Shown here: one piece after another, positions 43,983 through 52,290 of the stretch
Layout: every line of letters begins with the position of its first letter
Numbering within the stretch: position 1 is the first letter of the stretch
NCBI RefSeq assembly: GCF_030263935.1
Contig: NZ_CP127162.1
Coordinates: 3,357,501 to 3,421,500 of the forward strand
DNA from: Paenibacillus polygoni
GTDB taxonomy: Bacteria; Bacillota; Bacilli; Paenibacillales; Paenibacillaceae
Direction: 5' to 3'
Length of the DNA stretch: 64,000 bases
Made by a program: the position numbers and the translations under genes
Notes under the pieces: model-generated
Told to the model about the DNA's origin: nothing
The model's input: only the letters and a program-made list of their open reading frames with translations
The model's database searches: none

Positions 43983-44023
43983 TAAAAAAACACGCAGATT
44001 CAAATGGACGAATCTGCGTGTTC
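43983..44023 (-). terminator. Intrinsic terminator after the small gene upstream of aroC
   Basis: Minus strand: ACACGCAGATTC, 8-nt loop, GAATCTGCGTGT, then TTTTTT. A perfect 12-bp stem separates the cheR block from aroC. Confidence 0.92.
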
Positions 44024-44037
44024 TCTATTGCGTAAGT

Positions 44038-44217
44038 TTACTTGCTTCCCAACAGACTGGTCTGCCTGGATCTATTGCTGTTCTGTAGACTACTATCGGG
44101 CTTTATACTGCCAAGTACCTGTCTCATTTGAGAAGGATCGAGTCCAAGAATCTGAGCACATTCCAAAATACTAATCGTTCCCTGCCGGTAGGCAGTGATT
44201 ACAACTCGCTTATCCAT
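44038..44217 (-). CDS. Small protein with a helix-turn-helix-like segment
   Basis: A 59-residue protein, MDKRVVITAYRQGTISILECAQILGLDPSQMRQVL followed by a polar Ser/Arg-rich tail. The first 37 residues resemble a minimal helix-turn-helix that opens with a YRxGxIS-type helix. I do not recognise a family. GGAGG lies 8 nt before ATG 44217. A GTG one codon earlier is possible. It lies between cheR and aroC and ends in a strong terminator. It may bind DNA or be an anti-sigma-like adaptor, but neither can be shown. Confidence 0.6.
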   Translation of the reverse strand: MDKRVVITAYRQGTISILECAQILGLDPSQMRQVLGSIKPDSSLQNSNRSRQTSLLGSK

Positions 44218-44290
44218 CACTTTCGCCTCCAGATCTATCCATCCTATCTGATTGCTACAGTATGAGACATTCTAGCTGTTTTTTATGCAT

Positions 44291-45076
44291 CTATTTTTTA
44301 CGATAAAAAAAAGTCTCTGCTCCTTCAAGGCCGTACTCTCCCGGTGAGAAAATTTGTTCTGTACTTCCCACAAATAAAATACCGCCAGGACGAAGTGCAT
44401 TTGCAAATTTCTGATAAAGTACATGCTTTGCTTCTTCTGTAAAATAGATCATCACATTTCGGCACACAATCAAGTCAAACCCATCCTCAAAGGGGTCCAT
44501 AAGTAAGTTTTGTTTACTAAAATGGACAGCTTCCGCAAGTTTAGGATCAATTCTATAATGCATTCCCTCAGGTATAAAGTATTTTTGGACTGCCTGCTCA
44601 GGAACTTCTTTTAAAGAGCGTTCCAAATATGTACCTTGCTTTGCCTTTGCCAAGGCACCATCATCAATGTCTGTAGCCATAATTCTGCTGTTTGAGAGTA
44701 AACCAGCCATGTCAAGAATCATTGCGATTGTATAGGGCTCTTCTCCCGTAGAACAGGCGGCACTCCATACTTTAAGCGGAAGATGGGAAGTAAGGGAAGG
44801 AAGCAATGTGTTTTGCAGTACTTCCCACCGATTCCGGTTCCTCCAAAATTCAGACACATTAATTGTCATTCGATCTAGAAAATCTAGAAAAAGTGCTTTA
44901 TTCTGTTCCATCCCTTCAAAAAAAGCGGCAAAAGAATCGTACCCATGTCTTAACCTAAGGGTAGTCAACCGCCGCTTCATTTGAGTTTCTTTATACTGGG
45001 CAAGATCAATTCCAGTAGCTGCCTTGATCTTATGAATAAACAGGACATAGTCATCCTGTTCAGAAACTTTTTTCAA
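44291..45076 (-). CDS. cheR: Chemotaxis protein methyltransferase CheR
   Basis: SAM-dependent glutamate methylation of chemoreceptors. The roughly 261-residue protein has the N-terminal helical domain with YKETQMKRRLTTLRLRHGY and the FLDRMTINVSEFWRNRNRW segment. The SAM-binding VWSAACSTGEEPYTIAMIL and DLIVCRNVMIYF blocks follow. The start is odd. The in-frame TTG at 45076 has no well-placed ribosome-binding site. An ATG ten nt upstream has a good one but is in another frame that meets a stop after eight codons. The two frames join at an A6 run if one A is skipped. Position between ndk and aroC matches B. subtilis. Confidence 0.88.
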   Translation of the reverse strand: MKKVSEQDDYVLFIHKIKAATGIDLAQYKETQMKRRLTTLRLRHGYDSFAAFFEGMEQNKALFLDFLDRMTINVSEFWRNRNRWEVLQNTLLPSLTSHLPLKVWSAACSTGEEPYTIAMILDMAGLLSNSRIMATDIDDGALAKAKQGTYLERSLKEVPEQAVQKYFIPEGMHYRIDPKLAEAVHFSKQNLLMDPFEDGFDLIVCRNVMIYFTEEAKHVLYQKFANALRPGGILFVGSTEQIFSPGEYGLEGAETFFYRKK

Positions 45077-45120
45077 GCAGTGACATTTGATTCCTTCCTT
45101 CTTACGGAAAGATCACTCGT

Positions 45121-45564
45121 TTATGTCCAGGCAGCAATCGTTTTACTGTAAGATACCAGTTCAGCCTCATTAAAAAAGTTAGCAAGCTCACGAGCTGCAC
45201 TTTCAGGAGAATCAGCACCATGAATGAGATTATGCGGAGTAACTGCCGCAAAATCTCCGCGAATCGTTCCAGGGAGCGCCTCTTTCACTTTGGTTTTCCC
45301 CATGATCACCCGAGCAAGTTCAATTACATCTTCGCCTTCCCATACCATAGCAAAGACCGGCCCAGAAGTAATGAAAGACACGAGCTCATCAAAGAAAGGC
45401 TTACCTTCATGTTCCGCATAATGACGTTTTGCTTGCTCGTCAGTCATCTGTACGAATTTACCTGCGACCAGTTTAAACCCCTTATCTTCAAACCGACTAA
45501 CAATTCGTCCAATGAGTCCACGTTGTACGCCATCTGGTTTCACCATCAAAAAAGTACGTTCCAT
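45121..45564 (-). CDS. ndk: Nucleoside diphosphate kinase
   Basis: Transfers gamma-phosphate between nucleoside di- and triphosphates through a phosphohistidine. The 147-residue protein has the [18 protein letters not shown] start and the [19 protein letters not shown] segment. The active-site histidine lies in [20 protein letters not shown]. Standard length. It lies between hepT and cheR as in B. subtilis. Confidence 0.98.
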   Translation of the reverse strand: MERTFLMVKPDGVQRGLIGRIVSRFEDKGFKLVAGKFVQMTDEQAKRHYAEHEGKPFFDELVSFITSGPVFAMVWEGEDVIELARVIMGKTKVKEALPGTIRGDFAAVTPHNLIHGADSPESAARELANFFNEAELVSYSKTIAAWT

Positions 45565-45643
45565 GTGTATTCCCCTCCAGGCTTAGTTATGAATGCGCTG
45601 CTTTCGTAAGCTTTCGACTTCGTGAGAACATCTTCCTGCCTGA

Positions 45644-46618
45644 TTAATATGAACGTTTTACGACAAAATGAGCGATATCCCGCAAATTTTTCTTTGTCTT
45701 GATGTCAGGAAGTCCATTCAAGGCATCAAGAGCTTTATTCATATATCGGTCAGCAAGCTCCTCTGCTTTAGTCATTCCCGCACTCTCTTTAATCATACCC
45801 ACTGCAGCACGAACGCTACCCATATCATTCTGATCACGAATGTTAGAGATCAGCTGCAACAAATCAGGTCTAATCTTCTCATCCTGTAACGCATAAATGA
45901 CAGGGATTGTAATATTGCCTTGAAGCATATCACTTCCCGGCGGTTTACCAAGCTGCTTCTCTGTTCCTCTAAGGTCCAGCAGGTCATCCTGAATTTGGAA
46001 AGCCATCCCTACATTGTATCCGTAGCTGTATAAGCGTCTACAAATGTCACTGGAAGCTCCCGCAGCCACGGCTCCTAGCTGGCAACTGATCGCAATCAGC
46101 AGAGCCGTCTTCCGGCGGATACGAAGTAAGTAATTCCGAATACTCTGATCCGTATTGAAGAAATCCCGGATTTGTTCCATTTCACCAATAGTCATCTGAA
46201 CCATCGCTTTTGCCATGGTCTGATGAATCAGCGGATTAGGGAGTTCCGTAATCATGAGCATTGCTCTGGCATAAATGTAATCTCCTGTGTACATGGCAAT
46301 CCGGTTATCCCATTTGGATTTCACTGTGAGTTGTCCGCGGCGTGTCTTCGCGTTATCAATCACATCATCATGAACAAGAGAAGAAGAGTGAATGAGTTCT
46401 AACGGAACAGCGATATGTTTCAGCACTTCAATATCATAGGTTCCAAATTTACCGCCCAGCAAAACAAAGACGGGACGCAGCCTTTTACCGCCTGCCTTCA
46501 GCAAGTGTAAAGAAGTCTCAGCAAGCAGCTTCTGATCCGTTTCCACACTCTTATACAATTCTTTCTCAATGTACTTCATATCTTTTTTAAGTTCAGTCAA
46601 TATATCCAGTAGTTTCAT
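45644..46618 (-). CDS. hepT: Heptaprenyl diphosphate synthase component 2
   Basis: Catalytic subunit that makes the menaquinone side chain. The 324-residue all-helical prenyltransferase has the first Asp-rich motif SSLVHDDVIDNAKTRRG (DDxxD) and the second FQIQDDLLDLRG, plus the GGKRLRPVFVLLGGKF start region. It works with HepS (49712-50563). The stop of mqnA overlaps its start (ATGA), so menaquinone nucleus and tail genes are translationally coupled. Confidence 0.95.
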   Translation of the reverse strand: MKLLDILTELKKDMKYIEKELYKSVETDQKLLAETSLHLLKAGGKRLRPVFVLLGGKFGTYDIEVLKHIAVPLELIHSSSLVHDDVIDNAKTRRGQLTVKSKWDNRIAMYTGDYIYARAMLMITELPNPLIHQTMAKAMVQMTIGEMEQIRDFFNTDQSIRNYLLRIRRKTALLIAISCQLGAVAAGASSDICRRLYSYGYNVGMAFQIQDDLLDLRGTEKQLGKPPGSDMLQGNITIPVIYALQDEKIRPDLLQLISNIRDQNDMGSVRAAVGMIKESAGMTKAEELADRYMNKALDALNGLPDIKTKKNLRDIAHFVVKRSY

Positions 46619-47475
46619 TCCGTCACCCGTATCAGCTTATTCTCATTCCAGAGATCCAGCCGGACCTCATGCTCCATGAGACCGAGCTCATGTGCATAAC
46701 GGAAATACAGTTGCAGTCCCTGCAACTCATTTTCACCAAAATCGTAACATAAATTCGTAAAATAATCATACCAATAAGATTTTGTTCCGCCGATTTTTTG
46801 TATCGCTTCATTTATAACCGGAGTAAGGTCTTGCATAATCTTTTCTTTACTTGATATAAAAGCATCTGTGATCTCATGAATCACTTCACTATGACATTTC
46901 GCATACTCGGATGAAACAGCCCATACCGCAAAAGTCATACTATGATTTGTGAAATCGTGCCATCTCTCACCCAAATCATATACATAGTAGCCGTGATTTG
47001 TCCAAGATGCCTGTATCGCAGAATCACCGATTAGTAAAGCTGCATCTGCATGTTCCATCATAGAAGTCAGATCCGGTTCTTGCGTAATGTACGCCGGGTT
47101 CAATTTATAGAACTTTGTCATTAGTATTTTCAACAAATTCACAGAAGTAGCTGACGTATTCGTCAAAGCAATTGTTCCGCCGCCCAGATCTTCGATCTTC
47201 TTTTTACTGAAAAGCAGAATCGATTTCACTTCACCCTTACTGCTAACTGATATATCTGGTAGAACCATCAGGCGTTTTGATTCCATTCCATAAGCAAAAG
47301 AAGACATGGCACTCAGATCAAGTGAGCCGTCATGTATTCTTTGATTCAGTACAGCGGGAACTTCTGTAACCATCTCGACCGGATGGGTAAGTTTCCTCGG
47401 ATCGAAATAATGAAAGATAGGCCAGGCATTGGTATAACTAATCTTACCGAGAACGGTTTTACTGTGAGTATTCAT
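46615..47475 (-). CDS. mqnA: Chorismate dehydratase MqnA (futalosine-type menaquinone synthesis)
   Basis: Periplasmic-binding-protein-like enzyme of the MqnA/MqnD family, 286 residues. It converts chorismate to 3-enolpyruvylbenzoate, the first step of the futalosine route. Visible family segments are GKISYTNAWPIFHYFD, LDLSAMSSFAYGM, DISVSSKGEVKSILLFSK and LTNTSATSVNLLKILM, followed by ADAALLIGDSAIQA. ATG 47475 has GGGGGGAG 5 nt upstream. It overlaps ubiX and hepT by 4 bp each. Adjacent ubiX and ubiA genes fit this pathway. Other mqn genes are not in the window. Confidence 0.9.
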   Translation of the reverse strand: MNTHSKTVLGKISYTNAWPIFHYFDPRKLTHPVEMVTEVPAVLNQRIHDGSLDLSAMSSFAYGMESKRLMVLPDISVSSKGEVKSILLFSKKKIEDLGGGTIALTNTSATSVNLLKILMTKFYKLNPAYITQEPDLTSMMEHADAALLIGDSAIQASWTNHGYYVYDLGERWHDFTNHSMTFAVWAVSSEYAKCHSEVIHEITDAFISSKEKIMQDLTPVINEAIQKIGGTKSYWYDYFTNLCYDFGENELQGLQLYFRYAHELGLMEHEVRLDLWNENKLIRVTE

Positions 47476-48080
47476 GTTGTCTCCCCCCATCTCGTAAACA
47501 GATCATGCTCAATATGAAGAGTATCAAGTACTTTACCAACAAGGAAATTAATTAAATCATCCATCGTTTTGGGATGGTAATAAAACGCCGGCATCGCAGG
47601 AATCATTTTGACACCAAGGCGCGACAGCTTCAACATATTTTCGAGATGTATCGCATGAAGCGGCGTCTCTCTCGGAACCAAAACTAAGGAGCGCCCCTCT
47701 TTCATCATCACATCTGCTGCGCGTGCCATCAGATTATCTGAGGCTCCATGAGCAATAGCTGATAAAGTCCCCATGGAACATGGCATGATAATCATCCCTT
47801 CCATTAAAAAGGACCCGCTTGCGATCGAAGCCCCGATGTCATTTACGGGATGATAAACAAGAGAACCGGGACGGCTCCCGAACTTCTCGTTCAAAATCCC
47901 TTCCCGGTCCGTAACGTTCCAGCCTAGTTCTTCTTTTATGACACGCCAGCCTGCATTTGATACGACAAGGTGCACTTCATAGGCTTGATCAAGTAAAGTT
48001 TCAATCAGTCGTATTCCGTATATACTGCCGCTTGCCCCTGTAATACCAACGGCAAGTCTTTTCAACCGGTTTGCTGTCAA
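47472..48080 (-). CDS. ubiX: UbiX-type flavin prenyltransferase
   Basis: About 200 residues. It makes the prenylated FMN used by UbiD-type decarboxylases. It has the N-terminal flavin-binding AVGITGASGSIYGIRLIE and the GSFLMEGMIIMPCSMGTLSAIAHG block. The LVLVPRETPLHAIHLENML segment and PAFYYHPKTMDDLINFLVGK are also typical. The exact start is uncertain: TTG 48080 just after the ubiA stop, or an upstream ATG at 48098, each with a weak ribosome-binding site. Grouping with mqnA and ubiA supports a role in menaquinone synthesis. Confidence 0.9.
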   Translation of the reverse strand: MTANRLKRLAVGITGASGSIYGIRLIETLLDQAYEVHLVVSNAGWRVIKEELGWNVTDREGILNEKFGSRPGSLVYHPVNDIGASIASGSFLMEGMIIMPCSMGTLSAIAHGASDNLMARAADVMMKEGRSLVLVPRETPLHAIHLENMLKLSRLGVKMIPAMPAFYYHPKTMDDLINFLVGKVLDTLHIEHDLFTRWGETT

Positions 48081-48081
48081 G

Positions 48082-48948
48082 TTAAAACACCACCACATCA
48101 ATCAAAGTAAAGACAAAGATTACGATGCTGACTACACTGTTCAGAGTAAAGAAAGCCGTCTGTAAACGACTTAGATCACTCGGTGTCACAATGTAATGCT
48201 CATAAATAAGCAGCGCACAAGAGATCAAAATTCCTACTGCATAGATCCAGCTGAGGCCTGTAATAAAGAGTAAGGCAATAAAGCCAGCCGCAGTAATGAG
48301 GTGAAATACTTTTGCAATAGTCAATGCTCCAGCAACACCAAAACGCGAAGGAATGGAGTACACGCCTTCTTCTCTATCAAATTCAATATCCTGGCACGCA
48401 TAAATAATATCAAAACCAGCTGTCCAAAAAGCGGCCGCAACATACAGTACAAGACTGCTCAGGTTAATTTCTCCTGTCACTGCGACCCATCCGCCAAGCG
48501 GAGCGAGGGCAATCGTAAAACCTAATACGATATGGCAAGCCCATGTAAATCGTTTCGTATAAGAATAAATAACGAGCATGAATACAGCAATTGGAAGAAG
48601 TTTTACTGACAGCGGATTAAGCTGTGATGCCGCCCAAAATAATAAAAGAAAAGAAATAATTACAAAAACAACAACTTCACTGATTTTGAGAAGTCCTGCT
48701 GGTATGGCTCGTCCAGCCGTTCTAGGATTCTTGGCATCAATCACACGGTCGATCATTCGATTGAGTCCAAAGGCAGCGCTTCGCGCACCGATCATAGCGA
48801 GCAGTACCCAGCCAATCTGAGCCCAACTTGGTAAATGGCCCGTTATTTCTGTTGATCCCAGCACAGCACCCATAAATGCAAATGGCAACGCAAACAGCGT
48901 ATGCTCAATTTTAATCATTTCTAGAAATATACCAATTTTCTTAAACAT
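48082..48948 (-). CDS. ubiA: UbiA-family prenyltransferase (menaquinone pathway)
   Basis: An integral membrane prenyltransferase of 288 residues with eight to nine helices. It has the first Asp-rich motif in AAFGLNRMIDRVIDAKNPRTAGRAIPAG (NxxxD) and the second in GFDIIYACQDIEFDREEGVYSIPSRFG (DxxxD). In futalosine-type organisms this enzyme (also called MqnP) attaches the polyprenyl chain. It overlaps menG by 8 bp and is followed directly by ubiX. Classical MenA is a different family branch, so the operon context decides the call. Confidence 0.92.
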   Translation of the reverse strand: MFKKIGIFLEMIKIEHTLFALPFAFMGAVLGSTEITGHLPSWAQIGWVLLAMIGARSAAFGLNRMIDRVIDAKNPRTAGRAIPAGLLKISEVVVFVIISFLLLFWAASQLNPLSVKLLPIAVFMLVIYSYTKRFTWACHIVLGFTIALAPLGGWVAVTGEINLSSLVLYVAAAFWTAGFDIIYACQDIEFDREEGVYSIPSRFGVAGALTIAKVFHLITAAGFIALLFITGLSWIYAVGILISCALLIYEHYIVTPSDLSRLQTAFFTLNSVVSIVIFVFTLIDVVVF

Positions 48949-49669
48949 GCTGACTCTCCTTGGTCCCGATATGTAATGCTGCTATTCCGCCCGTCAAGGC
49001 AAAGGAAGTGACGTTTTGTAAGCCGGTCTCTTTGAAAATCTGTTCGAGTTCCGCTCTTCCAGGAAACATCATAAGGGAGTCAGGTAACCATTTGTACTGT
49101 TCGTAACGCTTTGCTAACAGCTTGGCAATGAAAGGAAGCATATTTCTAAAATAAAAATAATACAAACCTTTAAACGGCTGCCAGGTAGGTTTAGAGAGTT
49201 CCAGACAGACGACCTTCCCTCCTGGTTTTACTACCCGCTTCATTTCGTTTAATACTTGTTTGATATCCGGCACATTACGAAGACCAAAGCCGATCGTTAC
49301 GTAATCAAAGCTGTTATCTTCATAAGGCAAACTCATCGCATTTCCCTGAATAAGCGTGATCTGCTGTTTGCGGCCTAATTTTTCAACTTTACGCTGACCT
49401 ACTTCCAGCATATTGCTGCTAAAATCAAGTCCTTCGATGTGACCCGTTTCACTTGCCTCTGCAAGTGCGAGCGTCCAGTCACAAGTACCGCAGCAGACAT
49501 CTAGTGCCGTTTGTCCAGGCTGTACATTCATTTTTTTCATTGTGAATTTACGCCAGGCCTTATGCCTCCTAAAGCTAAGCGTGTCATTCATTACATCATA
49601 CTTACCAGCAATACTCTGAAAAACCGAATGGACGTACTGTTCCTTCGGCTTGTTCCCCCCATGCTGCAT
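48941..49669 (-). CDS. menG: Demethylmenaquinone methyltransferase
   Basis: SAM-dependent C-methylation that finishes menaquinone. The 242-residue protein has the UbiE/MenG start VHSVFQSIAGKYDVMND, the SAM-binding ALDVCCGTCDWTLALAE, and the FDYVTIGFGLRNVPDIKQVLNEM block. It also has KPGGKVVCLELSKP and the late YKWLPDSLMMFPGRAEL. In B. subtilis the gene (menH or ubiE in older names) lies between hepS and hepT. Here ubiA, ubiX and mqnA are inserted between it and hepT. Confidence 0.95.
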   Translation of the reverse strand: MQHGGNKPKEQYVHSVFQSIAGKYDVMNDTLSFRRHKAWRKFTMKKMNVQPGQTALDVCCGTCDWTLALAEASETGHIEGLDFSSNMLEVGQRKVEKLGRKQQITLIQGNAMSLPYEDNSFDYVTIGFGLRNVPDIKQVLNEMKRVVKPGGKVVCLELSKPTWQPFKGLYYFYFRNMLPFIAKLLAKRYEQYKWLPDSLMMFPGRAELEQIFKETGLQNVTSFALTGGIAALHIGTKESQHV

Positions 49670-49711
49670 GTATAAATACCACCTTTATTTACTTTTCATC
49701 AAACCATAAAC

Positions 49712-50563
49712 TTATGCACTTGCCCTATGTATGAAATAGGGTTCTATGAGGGTCTTGAGTTCTTCACAAAGTACATGATCTTGCACTTGACTCTCTAATA
49801 AACCTTGAACCAAAAGAACGGACTGGTCTATCTTCTTCGTCAGTACTTCAATTGTTTTATGCTTGTTAATCAGTTCATTCCATTCGGAAGGAGTAACCTT
49901 CCCTTTTGCCAAGGCAGAGCGTACATCTGAACTTTCATTCTCATAGACATGTAAATAAGCAAATCTTGATTTTGAACGTTCCACATCGCTAGCAGCTTCC
50001 CGTTCTTCAACAAGCAGATCCAAAAGACTAACTGAGGTTAGAAACTGGTCATAAAGCTCTGCTTGCTGCTCCGCAATCATGTTTTGAAAAGAAAGAAACA
50101 GCTGCTTCTTCAGCTGTACCGATTCCTGCACATATTCTTCCGAGGAAAGCTTGTGTTTCTTCATACGGTCATAAAGGCTCATCTTCCGTTCATTTAATCG
50201 GCAGATCCCATCACTGAGCAAAGCAATAACCGATATATGACCAGACTGGGCCAGCAATTGATAAAACCGCGAACTAAAAAAATCGCCTCCGAGCACCTTT
50301 AACTGACGAGAACGCATATCCTGCTCTCCAAGATCTTCTTCCTGAACATCAATCATTTCATGCGTATCTAGTCCCATCTGTACAAGTGCTGTAACTAAGG
50401 AAAAGAGTTCGCTGTCCTCAACTGAATGTCTCTGCCCTTGGTTCAAAAACGTGTAAAGCAATTGTACACGGCCATTAGGAAACGTCGGCAATTCCGTATG
50501 CCGCTGTATCATATCGTAATCCGTATATTTTTTTGCAAGATTTGCTACGCGGTATGAAATCAT
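49712..50563 (-). CDS. hepS: Heptaprenyl diphosphate synthase component 1
   Basis: Non-catalytic regulatory subunit that pairs with HepT. The 283-residue helical protein has YTDYDMIQRHTELPTFPNGRVQLLYTFL and ALVQMGLDTHE. It also has VLGGDFFSSRFYQLLAQSGHI, the typical segment of the HEPPP_synt_1 family. There is no DDxxD motif, as expected. It precedes menG by 43 bp. Sequence divergence in the C-terminal half is common in this family. Confidence 0.88.
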   Translation of the reverse strand: MISYRVANLAKKYTDYDMIQRHTELPTFPNGRVQLLYTFLNQGQRHSVEDSELFSLVTALVQMGLDTHEMIDVQEEDLGEQDMRSRQLKVLGGDFFSSRFYQLLAQSGHISVIALLSDGICRLNERKMSLYDRMKKHKLSSEEYVQESVQLKKQLFLSFQNMIAEQQAELYDQFLTSVSLLDLLVEEREAASDVERSKSRFAYLHVYENESSDVRSALAKGKVTPSEWNELINKHKTIEVLTKKIDQSVLLVQGLLESQVQDHVLCEELKTLIEPYFIHRASA

Positions 50564-50657
50564 TATAAATCCTCCGAGCGTTCATTCAAAAGTAATCAAT
50601 CATCTTCGTCACAATCTTATCTATTATAACATATGTTTCTTATACCCGCACAGGGCA

Positions 50658-51212
50658 TCAATAACCGTTTTCAGAGGAAATAAACTGCTCACGCCATAGA
50701 TTTGTCTCTGTCATATGGAACCTTTGGATCAGTTCGTCAGGTAACACCGAATTTTTCCATTCCCTTAATTTCATCCATGCTTCTCTGTCCCATTCCGTGC
50801 GTTTTATATCTGCAGAGAGAAGTAAATGCCTCTTCCCTGCCCATTCATCTTCCGCAAGCACGCGAAGCATAAGCTGATTTACATTATTCGTTCGTTCCAT
50901 CGAAAAGGACGCAAGACTCGCAATATCTATATAAATTTCGGAAGGTATGATGGAGTTCCTTGTCACTTTGAGATCTAAGGTCAGCACATTTTTACTCCAT
51001 TTCACTTTACTGATCGGTGTATTTAGAGAAAGATCATGCAGAGCGTCAACCAAATTTTTATCCGTTAGCGTTACTTGTTCATTTGCCGAAAGCACTTCTT
51101 TCGATTCTTCTGCTATCCACATTTTACTTTGTCCCGTAACAAACGTTGACAAAAGTACCGCCGCACCAAGAGACATGACGAGAACAAGGGATAATATTCT
51201 ACGCTTTTTCAA
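50658..51212 (-). CDS. Exported or membrane-anchored protein of unknown function
   Basis: A 184-residue protein with an N-terminal signal-like segment (about residues 6-27, ILSLVLVMSLGAAVLLSTFV). A polar, mostly beta-strand domain with no cysteines follows (VKWSKNVLTLDLKVTRNSIIPSEIYIDIASL), then a helical C-terminus. No family recognised. It lies between mtrB and hepS, where B. subtilis has no gene. It is probably transcribed with hepS, since the mtrB terminator separates it from mtrB. Confidence 0.7.
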   Translation of the reverse strand: MKKRRILSLVLVMSLGAAVLLSTFVTGQSKMWIAEESKEVLSANEQVTLTDKNLVDALHDLSLNTPISKVKWSKNVLTLDLKVTRNSIIPSEIYIDIASLASFSMERTNNVNQLMLRVLAEDEWAGKRHLLLSADIKRTEWDREAWMKLREWKNSVLPDELIQRFHMTETNLWREQFISSENGY

Positions 51213-51280
51213 TAGATAGACCTCCTGTCCTTCTTATTGTAAGCATCAAACAGAAGGCCCATACTCTATTGTACAACGAA

Positions 51281-51303
51281 AAAAACAGGCTATGCCTGCT
51301 TTT
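51281..51303 (-). terminator. Intrinsic terminator after mtrB
   Basis: Minus strand: GCAGGC, ATA loop, GCCTG, then TTTTTTT. It lies 37-59 bp past the mtrB stop. Confidence 0.8.
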
Positions 51304-51339
51304 TAAAATGAAAAGACGGTTTCTAGTTTCCCGCTCTTT

Positions 51340-51567
51340 TTATTGATCTGATTCAATAACACCGTGTTTTGTCATGACTTCTGCTTTGCCGCGAATTTTA
51401 ATAGCAGAGGTATGATCTGTAAATTGTGCGATGAGAACCTCACCCTTATCAAGCTTCTCCGTATGGTGGAACCGGGTATCATGACCTCGTGTCAAACCAA
51501 TGACATGAACACCGTTCTCTTTTGCCTTGATTACGATATAATCCCCGTTGTTGATTGGACCTTCCAT
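51340..51567 (-). CDS. mtrB: Tryptophan RNA-binding attenuation protein TRAP
   Basis: Ring-forming regulator that binds GAG/UAG repeats when loaded with tryptophan. 75 residues from ATG 51567. It has [20 protein letters not shown] and [20 protein letters not shown], then TSAIKIRG. The RNA-contacting Lys-Lys-Arg set of B. subtilis TRAP (K37, K56, R58) is conserved in EKLDKGEV and IKIRG. The tryptophan-binding [12 protein letters not shown] and AQFTDHTSA segments are also present. AAGGGG lies 8 nt upstream. It lies after the HU gene as in Bacillus, but folE, which separates them there, is missing. Its likely target is the trp leader at 41.1 kb. Confidence 0.95.
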   Translation of the reverse strand: MEGPINNGDYIVIKAKENGVHVIGLTRGHDTRFHHTEKLDKGEVLIAQFTDHTSAIKIRGKAEVMTKHGVIESDQ

Positions 51568-51587
51568 GAACTTCACCCCTTCCTGCT

Positions 51588-51620
51588 AAAAAGAAAAAAG
51601 CCGTGAACGAATTCACGGAC
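51588..51620 (-). terminator. Intrinsic terminator after the HU gene
   Basis: Minus strand: CCGTGAA, 4-nt loop, TTCACGG, then CTTTTTTC. It separates hup from mtrB, which begins 21 bp later. Confidence 0.8.
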
Positions 51621-51650
51621 TTTTCGATTACATAAAAGTATGTAGAAATC

Positions 51651-51923
51651 TTATTTGATTCCGTCTTTGAGCGCTTTACCTGGTTTAAAAGCAGGAATTT
51701 TGCTCGCTGGAATTTCGATTTCCTCACCTGTTTGCGGGTTACGTCCTTTACGTGCAGAACGCTCGCGTACTTCAAAGTTACCAAAACCAACGAGTTGTAC
51801 TTTGTCACCTTTTTGCAACGCTTCAGAAATAGCTTCGAATACGGCATCAACCGCTTTCGTTACATCTTTCTTAGGCAGTTCAGTAGATTCAGCTACTTGT
51901 GTGATCAGATCCGATTTATTCAA
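51651..51923 (-). CDS. hup: DNA-binding protein HU
   Basis: Nucleoid-associated homodimer that bends DNA. The 90-residue protein has [20 protein letters not shown] and the [23 protein letters not shown] arm with the conserved RNPQTG tip. Length and sequence are standard. The start is TTG with AGGAGG 9 nt upstream. It is equivalent to B. subtilis hbs. A good promoter lies at 51956-51983, which would give a long leader of about 25 nt. Confidence 0.97.
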   Translation of the reverse strand: MNKSDLITQVAESTELPKKDVTKAVDAVFEAISEALQKGDKVQLVGFGNFEVRERSARKGRNPQTGEEIEIPASKIPAFKPGKALKDGIK

Positions 51924-51955
51924 GTCAATTCACCTCCTGATAATATTATCTAAGT

Positions 51956-51983
51956 GTTATACTTTGTTCCCGTTTCATCACAA
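51956..51983 (-). promoter_or_regulatory. Sigma-A-type promoter of hup
   Basis: Minus strand: TTGTGA (51983-51978), 16-bp spacer, TATAAC (51961-51956). It is the best promoter match in the 51924-52290 gap. The rest of that gap is AT-rich sequence and the spoIVA terminator. Confidence 0.6.
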
Positions 51984-52224
51984 AATATACATAAGATATA
52001 CCTATTCCCAAGTAATATTGTTCATAGGTTCATACTTTCTCCGCATGAGACTAGGTTCATATGGTTACTTCAAGTGAATCTCTATCCCTCAAGCGGAACA
52101 AGGTTTATAGTAATACAGTCAGAACACAATTTCAAGTAGAATCACTGTTCTCGGGACAAAATTGATAAAAAGACATACTTCTAATAGATTATTTCCCCTA
52201 TTTTGTCAGAGAACGAAGATACAC

Positions 52225-52261
52225 AAAATAACCGAAAGGGAGAAACCCCTACGGTTATTTT
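52225..52261 (-). terminator. Intrinsic terminator after spoIVA
   Basis: AAAATAACCG and CGGTTATTTT pair around a 17-nt loop whose AGGGG and CCCTT can pair further. T-runs lie at both ends. Confidence 0.85.
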
Positions 52262-52290
52262 GGCGGTAAATCTATGGGCCAGGCCATGAA

